Shown: positions 1-6,391 of the stretch, one piece after another
How the letters are laid out: every line of letters starts with the position of its first letter
Numbering within the stretch: position 1 is the stretch's first letter
From: JAIXRY01 sp964444515
Lineage (GTDB): Bacteria; Patescibacteriota; Minisyncoccia; Phycocordibacterales; UBA9973
NCBI GenBank assembly: GCA_964444515.1
Contig: CAYUGY010000010.1
Coordinates: 1 to 22,572, forward strand
Direction of reading: 5' to 3'
DNA: 22,572 bases
Position numbers and translations under genes: made by a program
The notes under the pieces: generated by a model
Told to the model about the DNA's origin: nothing
The model's input: the letters and a program-made list of their open reading frames with translations, nothing else
The model's database searches: none

Positions 1-45
1 ACTATAGTGATTTTCGCTCTTTCTCTTTTTGCGTTCGTATTACTA

Positions 46-243
46 CTATGCGCGTGCTACGTTTACAGCAGATGGGCCTTTGTCGCCTTGTACTACTTCA
101 AAAGTAACTTCATCTCCTTCACGCAAATCTTCGAATGTTACTCCACTCAATTCTTTTGAGTGGAAAAACAAATCTTTTGTTTCGCCTTCACGAGTGATGA
201 ATCCGAATCCTTGCTCTTTAAGAGTTTTGATTGTTCCTTTCAT
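46..243 (-). CDS. Cold-shock domain protein (CspA family)
   Basis: A 65-residue single cold-shock domain, the normal length for the family. These proteins are cytoplasmic OB-fold nucleic-acid chaperones that bind single-stranded RNA/DNA and melt RNA secondary structure. The two RNA-binding motifs are visible: GFGFIT (RNP1, about residues 12-17) and DLFFHS (RNP2, about 24-29). The protein starts MKGTIK and ends in a short KGPSAVNV strand typical of the family. The start codon is preceded by TAT, a context shared with many genes here, and no clear Shine-Dalgarno is seen. Three stop codons lie in a row in frame (TAG TAG TAA). The roughly 96 bases up to engB could hold a long leader, as cold-shock genes often have, but no clear structure was found there. 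The family call is firm; which paralogue it is cannot be said. Confidence 0.95.
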   Translation of the reverse strand: MKGTIKTLKEQGFGFITREGETKDLFFHSKELSGVTFEDLREGDEVTFEVVQGDKGPSAVNVARA

Positions 244-339
244 ATACTATGATTTTGACTATTCTTCTAGAGCTTCGACAGTCCCTCGTATCCTACATAC
301 ACAAGAACCATAGCACACTATGAACGATTGTCCTATTTT

Positions 340-906
340 CTAAGCAAACAATTCATCGATTAATTCTGGCAGATGCTTCTTACTTGTTGTTGAAAACGGA
401 ATCACACGATGTTCACGAGTAATCTTTTTGATCATATTCATACTCTTTTGATACTGTGATTGATTCATTTTATCTATCTTATTTGCGACAATCACGAAGT
501 TTTTGCCATGGTGTTGCAGCTCTTCAAACATACCAATATCTTTGGCAGTCATACCAACTTCGGCATCTATTACGAGTACGACTTTTTTTTGATTACTCCA
601 CGGAGAAAATAATACCGTTTCGATTAATTCTTCGATCAATGCACGTCCCCGTCCTGATGCTCGAGCAAATCCATAGCCTGGCAAGTCAATCAAATAAAAT
701 TCATTATTTACCAAGAAAATATTTGCTTCTTGGGTACGTCCTGGAAACGAACTGGTGCGAGAAATTTTGGTATTAGTCAGTGTATTGATGAGGCTTGATT
801 TTCCAACATTCGAACGCCCAATAAAGGCAATCTGGTCTTTGCCGTCCATGAGCACGTCATCCTGCCCCACCGCACCTTTGATAAATTTGACTGACTTTAT
901 AATCAT
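340..906 (-). CDS. engB: Ribosome biogenesis GTP-binding protein EngB/YsxC
   Basis: A 188-residue Era/Obg-superfamily GTPase, the usual length for EngB (YihA/YsxC). The family is needed for 50S ribosomal subunit assembly. All G motifs are visible: G1 GRSNVGKS (30-37), the switch region with SSFPGRTQ (about 52-59), G3 DLPGYG (74-79), G4 NKID (142-145) and a G5-like FSTTSK (171-176). SNVGKSSLIN with PGRTQ, and PGYGFA after G3, separate EngB from other small GTPases. The start ATG sits in an ACATATG context with a weak AGG 5 bases upstream. The gene lies in line with the cold-shock gene downstream, with about 96 bases between. The terminator at 960-983 separates it from the acidic-protein gene upstream. 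It looks intact. Confidence 0.96.
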   Translation of the reverse strand: MIIKSVKFIKGAVGQDDVLMDGKDQIAFIGRSNVGKSSLINTLTNTKISRTSSFPGRTQEANIFLVNNEFYLIDLPGYGFARASGRGRALIEELIETVLFSPWSNQKKVVLVIDAEVGMTAKDIGMFEELQHHGKNFVIVANKIDKMNQSQYQKSMNMIKKITREHRVIPFSTTSKKHLPELIDELFA

Positions 907-959
907 ATGTACCTATACTAGCAGAAAATCACTTTTTCTGCGATTATCGGACACAAAGC

Positions 960-983
960 AAAACACTCCTTTCGGAGTGTTTT
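960..983 (-). terminator. Intrinsic terminator after the acidic small protein
   Basis: Perfect inverted repeat: AAAACACTCC (960-969) and GGAGTGTTTT (974-983) around a TTTC loop. Read on the minus strand it ends in a T-run just downstream of the stop at 1004. Confidence 0.8.
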
Positions 984-1003
984 CGGCTTACGCGATTGTG
1001 TGC

Positions 1004-1165
1004 TTATGCAGCAATTTCTTCAGTAGCTGTTTCTTCTACATTTTCTGTAGCTTCTGCAGCAACTTCAGTTGCTTCTTCTTCAGCAACAGGAGCCATAGTG
1101 GCTTCTGTTGTTTCTTCTGTAGTTACTACTTCTTCTGCAGTAACGTCTTTGATTTCGTCTGACAT
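1004..1165 (-). CDS. Small acidic low-complexity protein
   Basis: The protein has 53 residues if started at MSDEIK. An upstream in-frame ATG at 1228 would add a hydrophobic 21-residue extension, but the inner start has the TATATG context common here and gives a uniform product. Composition is extreme: mostly Glu, Ala, Thr and Val, with TEE/EEAT-like repeats, few Lys and no aromatic residue. It is expected to be disordered or loosely helical and cytoplasmic. No family is recognised. It has its own terminator, so it is probably monocistronic and well expressed. If the outer start were used, the hydrophobic stretch could act as a membrane anchor with an acidic tail; this is judged less likely. 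Confidence 0.6.
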   Translation of the reverse strand: MSDEIKDVTAEEVVTTEETTEATMAPVAEEEATEVAAEATENVEETATEEIAA

Positions 1166-1235
1166 ATAAATATTTCTTTTAGAGATAATAAAAACGACTA
1201 AAGCGAGTATATACCATATGACTGACAATCCCTAA

Positions 1236-1730
1236 TTAATTCACCGAGATGATTGCAGCTGCAATCTGATCTGGATCAAATGAGGCACGTTCTGCTTTAC
1301 AAGCTGATTGTTGTGGTTCATCATAATTTGCACATTGTGTCGCACGAAGCACGAAAGAAAGTTTTTTCACCCCTATTTCAAATTTTGTTGTATAAGTATA
1401 TGTCGTATACACACTTCCTGCCGCACCTTCGCTTTCAATTGTGACACAATACGTCTTTCCATTGATTTCTTTTTGTTCAGTCATTCCGTTGACCTTGATT
1501 TCACTTCCACCAATTGTACAAACAAAAGCATCATTACTCGTCACTACTTTTGGTGGCCACATATCCGGACTACTGATATATACTGTCGAGAGTTTACTCG
1601 TATCAACAACAGGTGCAACAGGAACAACAGTGTTATCTATTTCATTTCTATTACTTGGAAAAAAGTATATTCCGAGTATCACCACAAGCACTGCCAGCCC
1701 GACTATTATCATCGATTTTTTATTATTCAT
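1236..1730 (-). CDS. Membrane-anchored protein, lineage-typical, unknown function
   Basis: 164 residues. A basic N-terminus (MNNKK) is followed by one hydrophobic segment (about 7-25) with no lipobox Cys, so the rest is predicted to be outside the membrane. The outer part has four Cys (in VCTIGG, YCVTIE, TQCANY and SACKAE), which could form two disulfides. A TYTYTT strand and the NYDEPQQSAC stretch stand out. I associate this pattern with a short protein family common in Parcubacteria, but no function is known to me. The start ATG abuts the left arm of an inverted repeat (1731-1843), and a good promoter lies within that repeat. The next gene upstream (1874-2617) is of the same general kind. 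Confidence 0.75.
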   Translation of the reverse strand: MNNKKSMIIVGLAVLVVILGIYFFPSNRNEIDNTVVPVAPVVDTSKLSTVYISSPDMWPPKVVTSNDAFVCTIGGSEIKVNGMTEQKEINGKTYCVTIESEGAAGSVYTTYTYTTKFEIGVKKLSFVLRATQCANYDEPQQSACKAERASFDPDQIAAAIISVN

Positions 1731-1843
1731 CCCGTTAGAAATAGGTCGCGGTCATCTTAAGAAAACCGCTACACTATTTTAAAATTAAAATTATTAAAGA
1801 TAAGATACTCCTGTCAAAAACCGTGACCGCGATTTCTAACGGG
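1731..1843. repeat. Imperfect inverted repeat framing a promoter
   Basis: Left arm CCCGTTAGAAAT, then AGGT, then CGCGGTCA (1731-1754). Right arm TGACCGCG followed by ATTTCTAACGGG (1824-1843). The arms are complementary except for the extra AGGT in the left arm. About 69 bases of AT-rich sequence lie between, holding the promoter of the downstream gene. The sequence next to each arm is also partly alike (GGGATGAAT against GGGATTCAT). Confidence 0.8.
1790..1817 (-). promoter_or_regulatory. Promoter of the 164-aa anchored protein
   Basis: On the minus strand: TTGACA (1812-1817), 16-base spacer, AATAAT (1790-1795, one mismatch to TATAAT). The predicted start is near 1783, leaving a leader of about 50 bases that contains one arm of the inverted repeat. 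Confidence 0.5.
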
Positions 1844-1873
1844 ATTCATATATTATTGATTATTTATTGGTAA

Positions 1874-2617
1874 TTATTTTGAAAGCTTTACGATATTTGA
1901 CAGCACCACCTCTTGTTCATTTCTTTCATATGTAAAACGAGCACTGCTTTGTATGTGTCCATCTTCATATGTCATAGTTCCTGTTTTTGTTTGTGGGTCA
2001 ATGTGCACATTTGTTACATACCAATTACCACCAAGCACCGCTTTTCCGACTGCAAGTGTTTTGATATTTGTGCGAATATATTGCTCCACGATCAATCGGT
2101 CATCTACATCAGCACAAGCAACATCACTCATCGGTACTCCATAAGTTGCTTTGGTTGCATCTTTGTAGACATACGCACCCGTTGCATCAGGAACCATTTC
2201 TCCGAACAATGCTTGGGCTGTTCCTTCACCAAAGACGACCTTCAACTGCTCTTTTGATTGCACTCCTTCCGCCATCACATTCCACCACACGTCTGCGGTG
2301 CGAGCCATAGCGACTTGATCTACCACACCAACAGTTCCTTCGAATTCACCGGTCTTACTATCTTTTTCCGCTGGTACATAACGAAATTCTCCAGTGACAC
2401 GGTCTTTCAACAAATTCATCTTGAGCAACGAAACATCATACAACCCGCGACTTGTTTTTGTTTCTGCATAAAAACACAGACTGATAGGTTTTTCCGGTAC
2501 GACAATAATCGGCTGTTCAACAACGACATCACCACCATTTGTAAAATTAAATCGAATAATTCCTGCAACCGCGATAATTCCAACAATCCCCAAAATAATC
2601 AATAGTATTTTTTTCAT
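1874..2617 (-). CDS. Membrane-anchored protein, lineage-typical, unknown function
   Basis: About 247 residues, starting MKKILLIILGIVG, an uncleaved anchor or signal segment (about 1-22). An ATG two codons upstream (2623) is possible; the inner one has the TATATG context. The outer domain starts with a CFYAETKTSRGLYDV stretch, followed by GEFRYVPAEKDSKTGEFEGT and a Trp-rich RTADVWWNVMAEG. A predicted beta-rich end has YEDGHIQ. I recall this combination as recurrent in Parcubacteria, often beside proteins like the 164-aa neighbour, but no biochemical role is known to me. A TATAAT lies at about 24 bases before the start. Probably extracytoplasmic; intact. Confidence 0.75.
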   Translation of the reverse strand: MKKILLIILGIVGIIAVAGIIRFNFTNGGDVVVEQPIIVVPEKPISLCFYAETKTSRGLYDVSLLKMNLLKDRVTGEFRYVPAEKDSKTGEFEGTVGVVDQVAMARTADVWWNVMAEGVQSKEQLKVVFGEGTAQALFGEMVPDATGAYVYKDATKATYGVPMSDVACADVDDRLIVEQYIRTNIKTLAVGKAVLGGNWYVTNVHIDPQTKTGTMTYEDGHIQSSARFTYERNEQEVVLSNIVKLSK

Positions 2618-2648
2618 ATACATCTACTGTATCACACTATCGAACCTA

Positions 2649-3152
2649 TTATAGGACAGAAAAAATTTGCTCTTTAATTTTTTGTTTATCAAAACTTCCA
2701 TGATTTTCTATTCTAACCAACGGAAGGTTCACTTGTTGTAATACTTGCTCAACGTTTTCATCTCTTATTTTTCTCTCCTCTTCCTGGTGACTTCTGTCGT
2801 CAAGTTCGATGGCAATACGTGGCTTGATATATGCTTTGTCACAAATCAAATAGTCGACAGATTTTTGGTTGATATGAGAAAAAGCGCCTTTCCAGTTTTG
2901 ACCAACTGTTTTATGGTCTAAAAAAGAAGAGAGGTGAACTTGTGGAAAAACATAATACGCATCACCGACTATCTCAACCAATATATCAAAAACCTCATGT
3001 TCAGGACGAGTTATTAAAAAGTCTTTTTTATGATATTCGTATTCATTTTTTTGCAACACAGAAGCCTTTTCTTTTTTGTTTTGTTTAGAAAAAAGTTGTG
3101 TCAAAAAACCAACAATTGCAACAACTATACCGAGCATTAATAATTTATTCAT
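2649..3152 (-). CDS. Membrane-anchored DUF2726 protein
   Basis: 167 residues. An N-terminal membrane segment (about 3-20) is followed by a short basic linker (KQNKKEK). From about residue 45 comes a DUF2726 domain, a restriction-endonuclease-like fold related to the nuclease domains of some topoisomerase- and helicase-linked proteins. Matching features are VDYLICDK, then IAIELDDRSHQ, then RDENVEQVLQQVNLPLVRIE. The ELDD with the preceding D is the likely PD-(D/E)xK-like core, although the usual Lys is not obvious. The anchor plus nuclease-like domain would place it on the inner membrane face or outside, depending on topology. It overlaps no neighbour and precedes the 249-aa anchored protein. 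Domain call good; nuclease activity unproven. Confidence 0.8.
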   Translation of the reverse strand: MNKLLMLGIVVAIVGFLTQLFSKQNKKEKASVLQKNEYEYHKKDFLITRPEHEVFDILVEIVGDAYYVFPQVHLSSFLDHKTVGQNWKGAFSHINQKSVDYLICDKAYIKPRIAIELDDRSHQEEERKIRDENVEQVLQQVNLPLVRIENHGSFDKQKIKEQIFSVL

Positions 3153-3170
3153 ATGTATTTATTTTAATAT

Positions 3171-3197
3171 AAAAACACTTCATTTCGAAGTGTTTTT
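3171..3197 (-). terminator. Intrinsic terminator after the cyclophilin gene
   Basis: AAAAACACTTC (3171-3181) and GAAGTGTTTTT (3187-3197) form an 11-bp stem with a five-base loop, ending in T's on the minus strand just after the stop at 3205. It is symmetric, so it could work on both strands. Confidence 0.85.
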
Positions 3198-3204
3198 ATA
3201 TTGA

Positions 3205-3849
3205 TTACTTGAGTGTGATACTTTCGATGATCACTGGATCAAGTGGTTTGTCACTACTGTCAGTTTTGACATTATTGATGGCAGTTACTACATCCATTCC
3301 TGCAGTTACTTTTCCGAATACCGTATGTTTTGTATCTAGGAAATTATTTGGTGCAACGTTAATGAAAAATTGACTACCGTTTGTATTTGGACCAGCATTT
3401 GCCATTGCGATTGTACCGACATCATTGTGATTGATTGCAGTGATTTCGTCGGCAAATTGATATCCTGGACCACCAGTCCCCCACATCATTTTCTTTGAAT
3501 CATCTTTTGAAAGTGGATCACCTCCTTGGTTCATGAATCCTTCAATAACACGGTGGAATTTTGTCCCGTCATAAAATCCAGTTTGAGCGAGTTTGGTGAA
3601 ATTTTCTACGGTCTTTGGTGTTGCAGTAGAAAATTCAATTGTAATATCCCCTTTGTTTGTATGTAATGTTGCGTGTGTCATTTTCTTTGTTGTGTTAGTT
3701 GTTGGTAAAGTTGTTGTCGCGGTGTCAGTCGGTACAAGTGTTTGATCATCAGTCACCATCTTTGTTTCTTCATGATTTCCCGTAATCAATGCGTATCCTG
3801 CTACCACTGCTATGATAATTATTCCTATTGCAATTATTATATTTTTCAT
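3205..3849 (-). CDS. Membrane-anchored cyclophilin-type peptidyl-prolyl isomerase
   Basis: 214 residues. One hydrophobic N-terminal segment (about 3-22) is followed by a Thr-rich linker and then a full cyclophilin domain from about residue 59. It should catalyse cis-trans isomerisation of proline bonds in exported proteins at the outer face of the membrane. Active-site motifs are clear: FHRVIEGFMNQGGDP (catalytic Arg, Phe-Met and Gln), NGSQFFIN and KHTVFG. The position that is Trp in human cyclophilin A is Phe (NNFLD), as in many bacterial, cyclosporin-insensitive members. The start is fixed by a promoter whose -10 box ends six bases before the ATG, giving a nearly leaderless mRNA. It ends at the 3171-3197 terminator, so it is monocistronic. 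Confidence 0.95.
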   Translation of the reverse strand: MKNIIIAIGIIIIAVVAGYALITGNHEETKMVTDDQTLVPTDTATTTLPTTNTTKKMTHATLHTNKGDITIEFSTATPKTVENFTKLAQTGFYDGTKFHRVIEGFMNQGGDPLSKDDSKKMMWGTGGPGYQFADEITAINHNDVGTIAMANAGPNTNGSQFFINVAPNNFLDTKHTVFGKVTAGMDVVTAINNVKTDSSDKPLDPVIIESITLK

Positions 3850-3855
3850 AAAACT

Positions 3856-3885
3856 AGTATATCAAATTTGTGCTTATTTTTTCAA
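3856..3885 (-). promoter_or_regulatory. Promoter of the cyclophilin gene, near-leaderless
   Basis: Minus strand: TTGAAA (3880-3885), 18-base spacer, TATACT (3856-3861). Only six bases (3850-3855) separate the -10 box from the ATG, so transcription should start at or next to the start codon. The -35 box lies inside the end of the upstream gene. Confidence 0.65.
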
Positions 3886-4104
3886 ACGTTGTATCGTATA
3901 GACATAGAGTCCTTCGACTTTCTTTCTTGCCCATGGTGTCTTGCGTAAAAAGACCAAACTCGATTTGATACTAGCATCAGTTGCAAAACAATTGATCCGA
4001 ATCCGCTGACTCAATTCTTCCCATCCATAATGCTCCATCAAAAACTTGAGAATCATCTCAAGTGTCTTGCCATGCAGTGGGTTGTTTGCGTTGGTGTTAC
4101 TCAT
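3874..4104 (-). CDS. VF530/DUF2132 family protein
   Basis: About 76 residues from MSNTNANN. An ATG three codons upstream (4113) overlaps the predicted -10 box, so the inner ATG is preferred. It matches the VF530 (DUF2132) family closely: NPLHGKTLEMIL, then HYGWEEL, then INCFATDASIKSSLVFLRKTPWAR. This family is a small helical protein with a suggested DNA-binding role from structural work on the Vibrio fischeri member; its cellular role is not settled. The TGC-TAGAAT extended -10 box sits seven bases before the start. It is tail-to-head with the cyclophilin gene and carries that gene's promoter in its 3' end. Confidence 0.9.
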   Translation of the reverse strand: MSNTNANNPLHGKTLEMILKFLMEHYGWEELSQRIRINCFATDASIKSSLVFLRKTPWARKKVEGLYVYTIQRLKK

Positions 4105-4134
4105 TGCAGTCATTCTAGCATTTTTACAATAAAA

Positions 4135-4162
4135 AAGGCTTCAGTATAAAAACTGAAGCCTT
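4135..4162 (-). terminator. Intrinsic terminator of the 93-aa gene
   Basis: AAGGCTTCAGT (4135-4145) and ACTGAAGCCTT (4152-4162) form an 11-bp stem with a six-base loop. A run of A's at 4131-4136 reads as T's on the minus strand. Confidence 0.9.
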
Positions 4163-4167
4163 GAGAA

Positions 4168-4449
4168 TTATTTCTTTCCAATCTGATCTTTGACAGCATT
4201 GCCAATAATTTTGGCAAATCCTAAAACTAAACGAGTACTACCACCAACGATACCAGTACCTACATGAGAAGCAACTTTACCAGCCGGGCTCATACTGCTT
4301 TGGTTTATTTTGTTGTGAATAGTACTTTGTGTATTTTTCACTGTCGTATCAAGATTTGAAGAACTTTGTTCTAGTACGGACCCACCGAAGCGGGCGGTAG
4401 TTTTAATTCCTTTGGAAAATAAACTACCAATTTCTTTACCAATGTTCAT
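4168..4449 (-). CDS. Small hypothetical protein with Gly-rich helical end
   Basis: 93 residues from MNIGKEIG. A longer in-frame ATG at 4479 lies inside the promoter and is rejected. No family is recognised. The N-terminal half has several Ser/Asn/Gln-rich stretches (LEQSSSNLD, INQSSMSP) that look flexible. The C-terminal part, SHVGTGIVGGSTRLVLGFAK, is a glycine-rich amphipathic or weakly membrane-active segment, ending in a basic tail. It could be peripheral to the membrane. The gene has a strong promoter and its own terminator, so it is a separate transcription unit, expressed as a nearly leaderless mRNA. Confidence 0.6.
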   Translation of the reverse strand: MNIGKEIGSLFSKGIKTTARFGGSVLEQSSSNLDTTVKNTQSTIHNKINQSSMSPAGKVASHVGTGIVGGSTRLVLGFAKIIGNAVKDQIGKK

Positions 4450-4458
4450 TCTGATAAT

Positions 4459-4487
4459 ATTATATACTATTTTAATCAAAAAGTCAA
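4459..4487 (-). promoter_or_regulatory. Strong promoter with short leader
   Basis: Minus strand: TTGACT (4482-4487), exact 17-base spacer, TATAAT (4459-4464). The gap to the ATG at 4449 is nine bases, so the leader is only about 2-4 bases. One of the best promoters in the window; it decides the start of the 93-aa gene. Confidence 0.8.
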
Positions 4488-4501
4488 TATGTTGTATGTA
4501 A

Positions 4502-4529
4502 AAAAGCCTCCGTATACTCGGAGGCTTTT
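4502..4529 (-). terminator. Intrinsic terminator of the 104-aa membrane protein
   Basis: AAAAGCCTCCG (4502-4512), TATACT loop, CGGAGGCTTTT (4519-4529): a GC-rich 11-bp stem with T's at the end, three bases after the stop at 4532. Confidence 0.9.
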
Positions 4530-4531
4530 AG

Positions 4532-4846
4532 TTAAAATTCTACAATCGGCAGTCTGAAATATTCTTTATTCATTTTTTGATATATAAAACGAATCGTTTT
4601 GATAATTACAACCAAAACAATAGTGAGATTGATCACAAACAAAGAGTATCCATTTTCTTTCGAATAAACATCGAACATGTTCATGATTCTTGTATTCATA
4701 AAAATAAGAATCGTAACGGTCAACAATAACGAACCAATGAGAACCGAGATACTTGCCAAAAAAATCCTGACCCGTTTTTCAGTCGAATCAACTATTACAG
4801 CAAACACACCAAACAGCGTAGCAAAGAACAAAAGTACATATTCCAT
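4532..4846 (-). CDS. Small integral membrane protein, unknown
   Basis: 104 residues with three predicted membrane helices: about 3-19, 30-50 and 66-86. A short basic loop (EKRVR) follows the first helix. The C-terminus (YQKMNKEYFRLP) is charged and probably cytoplasmic. No conserved motif identifies a family; DUF-type small CPR membrane proteins are common. The gene is monocistronic, with a promoter at 4875-4903 and a terminator at 4502-4529. Its first bases (ATATGGAATATGT) are identical to those of the YgjP-like gene, which also begins Met-Glu-Tyr-Val. Confidence 0.6.
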   Translation of the reverse strand: MEYVLLFFATLFGVFAVIVDSTEKRVRIFLASISVLIGSLLLTVTILIFMNTRIMNMFDVYSKENGYSLFVINLTIVLVVIIKTIRFIYQKMNKEYFRLPIVEF

Positions 4847-4874
4847 ATGTATATATATTTAATAAACCATTTAT

Positions 4875-4903
4875 ACTATACAGTATTATATAAAATATGT
4901 CAA
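4875..4903 (-). promoter_or_regulatory. Promoter of the 104-aa membrane protein
   Basis: Minus strand: consensus TTGACA (4898-4903), 17-base spacer, TATAGT (4875-4880). The leader is about 20 bases and begins with an ATG that gives only a three-codon frame (Met-Val-Tyr-stop). Confidence 0.65.
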
Positions 4904-4914
4904 AACATTGCCTT

Positions 4915-5436
4915 TTAGTACAAACAGAGCTGTTTGCGTCGTTCTTTGTATTCGGGAATCTGCTCGGCTACCAATGACCAAAACTTCGGCCCGTGATTCA
5001 TCTGTGCCAAATGACACAATTCGTGGACGATCAAATAATCCGCAAGCTCACTCGGTAGAAAGATGATTTTGTAATTGAAGTTCAAATTCTTCTTTCCTGA
5101 ACAACTTCCCCACCTTGTCTTTTGGTTTCGTATCACTATATTTTTGAAATCAAGATTATAGAATTTGTTGAAGTGTTCGATTCTTTCATTCACCAATTCC
5201 CTTGCTCGTTCTTTGTGTTCTTTGAAATCTTTCGCTGAATAGTGTGCGAGCAATTTCTGCGGTTTATTTTTCATCTCCCCCACTTTTTCATTTATCCAAT
5301 CTCTCTTGCTTTCGACAAATCGCTCAGCAAAATACTTCGGCAATCGATACGGCATCGTCACTACCACTTCCCCATTTCCATTCACAGAAATACGAATGGA
5401 TTTGGAACGTTTATTTTTCTTAATGACATATTCCAT
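4915..5436 (-). CDS. YgjP-like (DUF45/M48-type) metallopeptidase
   Basis: 173 residues, close to a single YgjP-like metallopeptidase domain (PF01863-type). The zinc motif HELCH (138-142) is followed by a third ligand His in QMNHGP (148), and RWGSCSGKKNLNFNY (109-122) precedes it, as is diagnostic for the family. Cytoplasmic zinc hydrolases of this sort are often found beside type I restriction genes, but their substrate is unknown. The N-terminal half is beta-rich, then a lysine-rich helix (60-95). No signal peptide. A TATAAT sits 11 bases before the ATG, giving a leader of a few bases. The gene is separated from the upstream 54-aa gene by a two-way terminator. Confidence 0.92.
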   Translation of the reverse strand: MEYVIKKNKRSKSIRISVNGNGEVVVTMPYRLPKYFAERFVESKRDWINEKVGEMKNKPQKLLAHYSAKDFKEHKERARELVNERIEHFNKFYNLDFKNIVIRNQKTRWGSCSGKKNLNFNYKIIFLPSELADYLIVHELCHLAQMNHGPKFWSLVAEQIPEYKERRKQLCLY

Positions 5437-5461
5437 ATAATTAATTCATTATATACATAAA

Positions 5462-5487
5462 ACAAAAACCGCCTAAGCGGTTTTTGT
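5462..5487. terminator. Terminator overlapping a stop codon
   Basis: ACAAAAACCGC (5462-5472), CTAA loop, GCGGTTTTTGT (5477-5487). It works on the minus strand for the zeta-toxin/54-aa unit. The stop codon of the 54-aa gene (5473-5475) is in the loop, so the last codons form one stem arm. Confidence 0.85.
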
Positions 5488-5637
5488 AGGAACTTTATTC
5501 AAAATCTTTTTTTGATCTTCAGTGGCTTTCCCTAATACATCCATAAAGACTTTCTTTTTTTCACGAGAAGAAGCCTCTCTTATAAAAACAGAGAATTCTG
5601 AATCTTTTTTTGGCTTTGGTTTTAGAAAAGTAAACAT
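5473..5637 (-). CDS. 54-aa protein downstream of zeta-type kinase
   Basis: A short gene of 54 codons, starting MFTFLKPKPKKDSEF and ending VPTKTA. After a basic N-terminus (KPKPKK), residues 14-46 read as an amphipathic, charged helical stretch (REASSREKKKVFMDVLGKA). The start has the (T)ATATG context and lies 7 bases after the stop of the zeta-toxin-like gene, so the two are almost surely co-transcribed. The stop falls in the loop of the terminator. No named family. The position makes it a candidate antitoxin or partner for the kinase, although the classical epsilon antitoxin is larger and usually upstream. Reality of the gene is supported by coding spacing and terminator placement; the function is an inference. 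Confidence 0.7.
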   Translation of the reverse strand: MFTFLKPKPKKDSEFSVFIREASSREKKKVFMDVLGKATEDQKKILNKVPTKTA

Positions 5638-5644
5638 ATATTTA

Positions 5645-6364
5645 TTATACTAACGTAGCATTTAATGTTTCAACAGTATAACTCTCTTCAACATAATTGT
5701 CAATTATGTCAATATTCTCTTTATAATAACGATCTGAACCATCTATATTCTTTACCAAAAGATCAACTTTTATTTTATTCCCAAACTCTCTTTTCAAACT
5801 ATTTACACTGTTTCGGGCTGAAAAATAATGGGAAACGAAATGCTCTTTTTCGATCCTTCTTCCTTCCAAAACTTCTCTCTTCTTCACAAAATCCCAAGCC
5901 TGAACAGGGTCTTGATAGACATAGAATATTTGAACAAATCTATCTCGCTTTATTGAACGTTCAATGTTTTCTCTTGCTTTATTTATATTTGAAAAAGTAC
6001 CATCAAACACAAAACTCTGTTTATTCTTTAGTGCGTAATCATGGATTCTAGAAACCAAAATTGAAACTGCGCCATTGAATAAATAAGAATTATCTCCCGT
6101 ATATTCTTTAAATTTTATACGCAATTCATCTGGGTCAATCCTTAGAATTTGACCGCCATTTTTAGAAAATTTCTTAATAAGATTTTTTGAAGACTCTGTT
6201 TTACCTGCGCCAGGAGAACCGGCCATAAAAACAGATACGGGATTTTCTTCCGGTAAAAAAATATCTACACATGTAATATCTTTTGCAATCTCATCCTTAT
6301 GAACATTTGCAAAAGCATCCGCATCTTCTTTTATTTTAAAATCTTTTTCATTTAATTCCATCAT
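5645..6364 (-). CDS. Zeta-toxin-like P-loop kinase
   Basis: 239 residues, matching the zeta toxin/PezT fold. Such toxins phosphorylate UDP-N-acetylglucosamine and so block peptidoglycan synthesis; other members are housekeeping kinases. Visible motifs: Walker A GSPGAGKTESS (49-59), RIDPDELR (75-82, the catalytic Asp region), FVFDGTFSN (118-126) and a C-terminal Arg cluster (KKREVLEGRRIEKEHF, 161-176) suited to phosphate binding. The N-terminal 40 residues are acidic and without motif. No epsilon-like antitoxin lies upstream; a 54-aa gene follows. The -10 box TAATAT (6371-6376) ends six bases before the first ATG, and a second Met follows at once (MM). Family firm; toxin role uncertain. Confidence 0.85.
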   Translation of the reverse strand: MMELNEKDFKIKEDADAFANVHKDEIAKDITCVDIFLPEENPVSVFMAGSPGAGKTESSKNLIKKFSKNGGQILRIDPDELRIKFKEYTGDNSYLFNGAVSILVSRIHDYALKNKQSFVFDGTFSNINKARENIERSIKRDRFVQIFYVYQDPVQAWDFVKKREVLEGRRIEKEHFVSHYFSARNSVNSLKREFGNKIKVDLLVKNIDGSDRYYKENIDIIDNYVEESYTVETLNATLV

Positions 6365-6391
6365 TTTTTTATATTACTATAATCACTTCGA

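Noticed and set aside
243..339. Structured cold-shock leader or thermosensor upstream of the csp gene
   Set aside because: Only short, weak pairings were seen; no convincing hairpin or cold-box motif.
1308..1782. Long plus-strand frames opposite the 164-aa anchored protein
   Set aside because: They are rich in Cys, His and Ser runs typical of an antisense reading, have no start signal and cross the inverted repeat.
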